Shown one piece after another: positions 57,320-64,000 of a DNA stretch of 64,000 bases. Both the position numbers and the translations under genes were made by a program. How positions within the stretch are numbered: the first letter of the stretch is position 1; the number at the start of each line of letters is the position of its first letter. The notes beneath the pieces were generated by a model, which had not been told where the DNA came from, made no database searches, and saw nothing but the letters and a program-made list of their open reading frames with translations. This DNA is from Salvator merianae (Eukaryota > Chordata > Lepidosauria > Squamata > Teiidae), in assembly GCA_003586115.2 (NCBI GenBank), contig QVOM02000101.1, forward strand, positions 26,084,901 through 26,148,900, in the 5' to 3' direction.

Positions 57320-60036
57320 ACTTTTTATACCCTGAAATTTCAGTAAGCAATGGTCGTACTGAAGGAAGAGAGATAAGCATATCCCTTACCCAATGTAAGA
57401 AAGGGGAGTAGCATTTCAAAAAGGATTTTGTTTTGACTTATTGTTTTCACATTGTACTTCAATTATTATGCTTTATCTGTCTGACACCTCACAAGCATAG
57501 TGTACACATATCAGTAATGGCTCATAGTTCACACAATGCTAACAAAGTGTCAAAAATACTAGTCCCGATTGATAAGAATCTCTTGCACATGTGTAAGCAC
57601 ACTTTTATTCTTTATTCATCAAAAGGTCAAGAAAGGAATCTAGGATTTCTTCAGAGTAGCTTATACAATGATCCAAAATTTACCTTGTCTAGCTAATATA
57701 ACTCAACTGAGTTTGCTTTCATTCTTGCTCCCACACCTGGTGACCTTCTCTGCAAAACTATTCAGCTAACACTGAATAAAAGGGGTGGATTCAAAATTAG
57801 GACTTTAATGGGTACCACATTACAAAAAACTTTCTTAGGAATGGTGCTCTAAAGTTTAGGTGCTATGTATTCCCCTGTATATATTTTCATATCTATTTGT
57901 CTAATTACACAAATATTTTAGTTTATTTTAAACAAAATTTGAGCCTAGCCATGATCTAGAGCATTATGGAGGTATGGATAATTTTCCTGGGAAATAAAGA
58001 ACCTCTGAGATTTTAGGGATTCAATCAGAGGCGAGTTTTATAATACTTTTTGTCTTTTAAGATTAGGCACCTCTGGATGACACTAGCACAATCTTGGAAT
58101 TTTCTTTTAGAAAATATCATTGGTCTTCCTAACTAATCAAAGTGAATGCTCAAATGTTGCAATTTTTAAGCAAGTATTAGTTTATTTGGTTTAAACAAAA
58201 GCATTATTTAACAGTTCTTTATAGCCTAAAATAATTTTTCTTTTCTTTTCATTTGAGACTTAGAACATGCATTGGAACAATACAGCCAGGCTGCAGTAAC
58301 ACTAGACTTCTACAATCTGAATTTTCCACACATTATGCTTAAGTCCCCAATCAGCTTGCTCACACCCACACAAAATAATGCTCACCCACATTTCTTCTTC
58401 CGTTTACACTTTATTTCTCAGTCCTCTGCCAGCTTCTTTTTTCCATTCCTTGCATACTTTTTTGCTCCTCCTGTTCCCTCCTGCTAATTTCCTCCTTCCC
58501 TGTCACTCATTTCTTAGTCTAGGTGTGGTGAGGTTTGCTTCATCTCCTCTCATTTCTTTTCTATGCCTTCTCCTGCTCCACCCCCTCAAGGTGTTTCCCC
58601 AATATGGGGTTGACTTTTTAAAATAAATAAATAAATAATTCTACCACACAAGCACTGAAGCTTTTCTGCTTTCGCCTTAAAACCGGCAGCATGGTTTGGA
58701 TGTGAATCAAGATATTAGGCTATAGAAACTATTCCCTGCAGCCATGCATTTATAGAGACAAGGAAGAAAACTCCCACTCCCAACAGGGCAGGGCAACTGT
58801 TCACAGAAAGAGAGAGAGACAAAAAAAACAGTAGCAGTTGTTCCCTCCCTGCTGTAAAGAGTTGAAGAAATTGGGAACAAGAGAGGAGGGGGAATTGTTA
58901 CAATTATCCTGAGGCATTGAGTGCAGATTAAAGGGAAACAGGAGAATTGCATCTTAAAAGAGGCAACAACAGATACTTTCATTCTCTATCCCTGTCTGAT
59001 TTTGTGGTGGACTCCACCCCTCCCAGTCTGGAATGGTAACTGGCTGGACAGGGGAAGAATAAACCCTTCCCCTACTCAGCCAGGAAAGTACAGGAAATAC
59101 CACCTATGGTCCTCCCCTGCAATCACACCCTGAAAAAAACAACCAGGCTAAAGAAAGAAATGGCTCCAGTGCTGGGATAATCTGAAAAAAGGAAAATACT
59201 GGATGCAAGAGGATAGTATGAATATAAATCAGAATGTCCTTTTTAAATAAGATCTCTCATGGCCAGGGATGGCCTCAAGACTTCTTATTTGACCCGTGTG
59301 ACCACAGCCTCAATCAATATAGCTGAAGTTGTTTTAATGTAGAATACAGCTGCAAACAGATATGGTCCTCTTCTTACAACTCGAGCCCATTCCAACAATT
59401 ATTACACATGCCTGTGGAAGGGCATAGTAGAAATAGATTCAGCTGCAGTTTCAACCAAAGATAGTCATCTCACCTTTAAAAGCTGTCTTTGCTAGTCTGC
59501 ATGGCTAGTGACAATGAACCAGGATCAGGTAAGATCCCCCAGACCCAGTGAGGGGATGATGGGATGCAGCCCAGTGTGGGCGGGGTGCAATCAGGGGAGG
59601 GGGGCAAATGGACACAATCTAGAGAGGTGGAGAGCACAAACAAGGAAGGAGAGGCTGGGATGCAACTGAAAAGCAGTTACAAGTTAGATCATATGTGGTT
59701 CCTATGGGCCTCTGTTACTGCATTGGCTGGCTGTGCAGTATAGGGTAATTTGTGGGGTCAGATGTTCTTCTTTGAGGCATATTAGGCCTTCTCGAGTACA
59801 GGATTACAGGCTCTTCCAGAACTCTTGACATTTAGATATGAAGGCAGTCCAAAAGACAAAAACCTGAATTGATGAATAAATGGAATAGACAGATATGTTG
59901 AACCAGGAAATTTGGGACACTACCCACCAGGTTCAGGATGCCTGACAACTACTCCCCCTACTCCAGCCACCTCATTGAGGTGTCTGGGGTTTAGGTTCCA
60001 GTTTGTATGGTTTATGGACAGATGATGCAATACCTT
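57320..60036. other. Non-coding stretch, possible L2 remnant
   Basis: 58380-58600 is pyrimidine-rich and (AAAT)n lies at 58620-58637. Around 59690-59820 CTGCATTGGCTGGCTGTGCA resembles the L2 LHWLPI codons but is too degraded to call. No gene seen. Confidence 0.45.
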
Positions 60037-60037
60037 A

Positions 60038-60063
<26 letters not shown>
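60037..60063. repeat. (CT)n microsatellite
   Basis: Short perfect CT run followed by poly-T. Confidence 0.9.
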
Positions 60064-60072
<9 letters not shown>

Positions 60073-60094
60073 TGGACCAGGACAACAATATGGC

Positions 60095-60408
60095 AAAACT
60101 CTAGGAAAGAGGCCATAAACAGCTGCCATGGTCATTTATTGACTATTTATAACACTTTTGTTGTCGTGGCAGGCCTTTATAGAGGCTTTAAAGTGCTGCC
60201 ATGGCCACAAAAGTATCACAAAGAATCTATAAAACACTGCCACATCCATTTATAGGTTATTTGGAACATCTCTGCAACCGTGGCATGCCTTTATGGAGGC
60301 TATAAAGGGCTACTGTGGCCATAACATAGTCATCAAAGGCCATAAAGAGCCACCATGCCACTGCACGGCCTCAATGAAGAGGACACTTTGTGAACAGTGT
60401 TCAATACA
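60095..60408. repeat. Degenerate tandem repeat, about 115-bp unit
   Basis: At least two units share GCTGCCATGG-like starts, a TTTATxGxxTATTT middle and a GTGGCAGGCCTTTATAGAGG / GTGGCATGCCTTTATGGAGG block (about 60167 and 60280), plus partial units on both sides (GGCCATAAACAGC, GGCCATAAAGAGC). It ends with ATACATCCCTA, similar to the hAT-type termini in this window. Confidence 0.6.
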
Positions 60409-63400
60409 TCCCTAAAACAAATAAATATTTAACATCACAGTGTATAATCCATTAGTAAAAAATAAAAAGAAATGTTTAAAAATCAACAATACAAGGTTGT
60501 ATTTTCTGGTTCACAACAATTCTTCCCTTTATAACTTGCAGTGAATGTTTCATGCAAGAAAAAAGCTGATGACACAATTCACAGGGTTGTTGTGAACTGA
60601 AACTGGACAGAAGAATAATGTTTCCAAAAATAAGTCTATGAATGGGCCTGCAGCTTCTAGAGTTAAAAAAGAAAAGTAGCAGCCAAACCAAGCAAACAAA
60701 AAAGGGTAATTCAATCACAAGTGAGATCACAGGTTTACAGCCAAGAAGTCATACACCACATCCTCCTCTTAAATTTGTTTAGTGATGGGGCAGTTAGTAT
60801 GAAGTGAGAACAGCATCCTGAATGTGGTGTATGAGTGAGTGAGTATTGTGTGTGTGAGAGAGAGAGAGCAAGAGAGAAGACTTCAAGGAAAGGGGAGAAA
60901 ATAGGAGAATTGAAAGTTAGAAACAAAGGCAACTGGAGGCCTGGGGGTGTTCAGTATAGCAGTGCTATAGTACTATAGCAACTTCCTCATCCTAGAAAGC
61001 TCATATAGTATATTCTGCATACTTTTCTATTACTTGGAAATAATCACTCCACTTACTTAGTTTAAAAAACAAATGAAATAACTGTATTGTTATTTTACAA
61101 GTGGACTCGGTAATATACTATAGCTTAGGTTAACAGAGAAGGGATAACCCCAAGCCCATCTTCATGGCTACATAGAAATTTGAATTCAGTCTTACAAAAT
61201 ACCTTTACACGTTTGAAGTAGAAAAACAAAATTATCCTAAAAAAAAAATGAAGGCGGCAGTGAATAAATATTAACATATAGGGATGAAAAACACTGGTTA
61301 TAAAAATCAATTATTTAGCAAGAGCTCCACTGTGTGGCTCATGTGAGCAAGTATTTCAGAACATAGGAAATAAGGGAGGAAAGGATTTGAAAATAATTTA
61401 ACAGTTTCAGAGCTGAGCACTATCTTTAATCCCAAAAGTATAATATCTGTGAGTCTATCAATTTCCTTTTTGCAATGGGATTCTTGTACCCTATCAAAAG
61501 GGAGATTTTCAGGATCCTGTTCCTGAAGCTTACAGAACTTTGCCATTTTTTGTAACTATTTGCCACATCCATGTATCTTTTCAGGCTGGACTGGTACAGT
61601 ATATATGCTCTATATCAACAGAGTTTGAAAGGCATGTTGTTATTTCCCACATGATTAACTCCCATGTCCCATCAACCTTCACGAGTTGATAGACAAGGCC
61701 TGAAAACAGAAACTTGGGGATCTCATACAATATGGAACATTGTAGGCGTTCAACTCATGAAAGATGATTTGCAATATAACATAGGGAGAAAACATAGTAC
61801 AATATATGCATCCTCAAACTGCTTGCATATAGTATTTATTCTTATAAGTTGTATTTAAAAAGACTAAGTGTACATTAGGAGGAGATGGGTGAATAAAGGG
61901 TTAATTGAGAAAGAGCACCACTGATCTCAGCTTATGGTAAAGGAAGGAGGCAGAAACTCCTAACAGAATAAAGTTAGGGCTCGCATGGTTGAATAAACAA
62001 TTGACTTACAAAGCAATCCACAGTTTCTTTCATTGCTATTCACAAAGTGCTTAGTGTATGCCAAACACACACACACTGGATCATCACACAGTTGTGATAT
62101 AGATAAGTATCCCATCCTCACCTACCACTATTTCCAGTTCCTGTGTGAATCATGAATTGATTAGTGGATCTTCCAGTCAATCAGTAGCTGGGCAGATTTG
62201 TTTGTTTGTTTAAGGTAGTTCGCACTTGAGCAGATGTTCTCTGCAGAAAAGAATCTTTTCTGGTACTTGGGACACAGTACATGCCATAGTAGCATTGTTG
62301 TAAATAATAATTAAATGCCTCCCTCACACACTCTTTCTGTCTCATTCTCACACAATTGCACACAATATGTCCATTTTATATTGCTGACAAGGACTCCTTC
62401 TCATATCACATCTCCTCTGCATTACCCACATTTGTCCTCCTTTCTTAAATGAATGCATGCGTGTTGGGCTATCATTGATCACACATTCCAGCAGGAGTAT
62501 ACATGGTAGGCATAATGATGAACCAATGCCTTGGTCTTCAAGTTTCCAAATATTAACAAAGGTTGGAAAAGTTTTTCAACTAAACCCTTTCTGCAAAACA
62601 TATAGTAAAATTCTCCATCTGTCCCCCCTTCAAAACAAAAATCAAGATAAATTGAATGGCACTAGCGCACTGGTCGTTGAACCCATAGCTGGAAGTTATG
62701 TCTTATAATTTAAGATTTGAAGCCCCAAAGTTGCTTTTAGCTGTCCACCCAGTTGTGAAATAGCAAACACACTTCCTATATAAACAGAAGGGAAGATATG
62801 GAGAGCCACGCTGGATCTTGGGAAAACCAAAACAATATAAAAAAAAGAGTATTGAAAAACAGCATTTGTCAGCCAAGTTCCTAAATTAGTGCTTTGCAGA
62901 GACGTCTTCTGCTTCACTTGTATATATCAGAATGGGACAGATATCTGCCACAATGGCATGAGATTTAGGCAGATTTTTGAAGCTGCAACTGGATATTGTG
63001 AATTGTCATTTTCTTTAAAATGTAGATAAGTAGGAAGGAAGAAGGTGTGCATGTAGATGGGCCCTTTCTTTCAAGATTCTTCTGAATAACTTCACTGTAT
63101 AGGCAGTCTGTGCTTGACAGTATGCAGAATATTAAATGTGTTAGTTACAGGATCTAGACTAGCAAACAAACCTTGGAAAAACAAAGAACTCCTTCATGAA
63201 ATACAATTTGAAATAACGTGCAAAAAACTTGCTAAAAAGCATTAAAAGAGCAACTAATAATTCTTTTAAAATTGTCAAAAAGTTTAAAGTTGTTCATAAA
63301 GTACTAGAACAAAAATATTAGCCAAATTGTCTATCAGGAGACCATTTAAAGAAAAAAAATGTAAAACATATAAAACAACCAATTTTTGTAAATAATAATT

Positions 63401-63789
63401 ACATGCACACTTTTATTTAATATGTATATATTCTATAAATGCATTAGTTAAGTTTCCCTTAAGGGCTAATACCCCTGTCTCACCTTGTTCTTTTGACTTT
63501 ATTACATTTTTTTTCTAATTAATTATTTTCATCTCCTGCTTTTTAAAGTTTATATCTAGACTTGGATGTAAGGATACTAAATCTTAATGATTCCTCTCTT
63601 CTGTGTGTCTCCAACAACTTTTTTTTAAGATGCTTAACCAAGCCTATATCAATCAAAAGCAGTTATTACAGTCATAGACCCAAAGACCTAAAACATAAAT
63701 AAGATCATGTAGTGATTACAAATTTGATAAAACAGGCACATCTGTAGTTATGAAAATTCTGAACAAGTAGAGATTAAATGCTAATATTA
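60409..63789. other. Long non-coding stretch
   Basis: AT-rich. GA/GT-rich patch at 60830-60880, (AC)n at 62064-62078. No gene or nameable repeat recognised. Confidence 0.5.
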
Positions 63790-64000
63790 AAAGGTATTTT
63801 GGAAGTCAGGGCTAAAAAATTGGCAGTGGCCAGAATGGTGCAGACAGATGTCTCTTGCAATAAGAGTATGGCTAAGTTGGTATTAAAATGGCCAGACCAT
63901 TGACTTAAAATAGATCAGAGCAGCTCTAGTTGGGCACCTGCATATAAGTCACATTCCAAGAGTACGTGTTCCACGGACTCAATCTCTCCGTATTTGCAGG
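63790..64000 (-). mobile_element. LINE ORF C-terminal end, truncated by the window edge
   Basis: The minus strand from 64000 reads CKYGEIESVEHVLLEC, then DLYAGAQLELL, a stop, and SILSQWSGHFNTNLAILLLQ with ANFLAL further on. The C-x9-H-x4-C part is the second half of the zinc-knuckle-like motif found near the C-terminus of several LINE clades, with the EHVLLEC wording common in R4/Dong-type elements. The rest lies outside the window, so the clade is uncertain. Confidence 0.55.

Noticed and set aside
1..64000. CRISPR arrays, operons, ribosome binding sites
   Set aside because: The repeat content is vertebrate; the only regular short repeats are microsatellites without spacers.

Overview
The window looks like a piece of a squamate reptile (lizard or snake) nuclear genome. 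It is AT-rich and carries a typical sauropsid/squamate repeat set: CR1, L2, L1 and BovB/RTE LINEs, tRNA-headed SINEs ending in a GGGGTATAAAA-type tail, hAT-type DNA elements, an endogenous-retrovirus-like solo LTR, and a complete but dead Ty1/copia element. I found no convincing host exon, rRNA, snRNA or stand-alone tRNA gene and nothing bacterial. Every reading frame I could assign to a family belongs to a transposable element, and all of them are broken. The window is therefore intergenic or deep intronic; the species is inferred only from the repeats.

Layout. 1-2450: unremarkable AT-rich DNA. 2450-5033: 5'-truncated CR1 (+) with endonuclease, an internally deleted reverse transcriptase (RT) and the CR1 3' octamer tail. 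5066-5480: older CR1-type 3' end, antisense. 5830-6128: member of an unnamed hairpin-ended repeat, with a second copy at 41530-41945. 9385-9545: CR1 fossil. 11400-12882: second CR1 (-) with a nearly continuous RT. 14270-14770: L1 3' fragment (-). 16062-16442: element with about 95-bp inverted arms. 16894-17513: one SINE inserted in another. 17515-18172: CR1-type 3' end (+).

19465-26770 is the most instructive segment. An antisense L1 fragment is split by a copia LTR retrotransposon (20605-26424, minus strand, 5-bp duplication GGAGA). Its 5' LTR is in turn split by a 739-bp, very GC-rich hAT-type element (25483-26221, 8-bp duplication CACATTAA). Removing the inner element and its duplication leaves LTRs of exactly 514 bp each, differing at about 10 positions. 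The copia primer site matches the anticodon-arm part of initiator methionine tRNA, as in Drosophila copia. Gag, protease, integrase, RT and RNase H are recognisable but carry four stops and a frameshift.

29515-30560: BovB (-). 34205-34745: L1 (-). 37115-39950: L2-type LINE (-). 41.5-44.5 kb: a cluster of a DNA-element copy, a local duplication and two L1-type fragments. 47745-51887: a second L2 copy (+) hosting two insertions: a chain-of-palindromes hAT-type element (48185-49320, containing a 500-N assembly gap) and a 632-bp solo LTR (50719-51350, duplication GGCCC). 54845-55045: antisense SINE. 56958-57311: short hAT-type element with a perfect 8-bp duplication. 60.1-60.4 kb: degenerate tandem repeat. 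63790-64000: the end of another LINE running off the window.

The elements do not form a pathway; together they record successive insertions. Order can be read where they nest: L1 before copia before the GC-rich hAT element; L2 before both the palindromic hAT element and the solo LTR; one SINE before the other.
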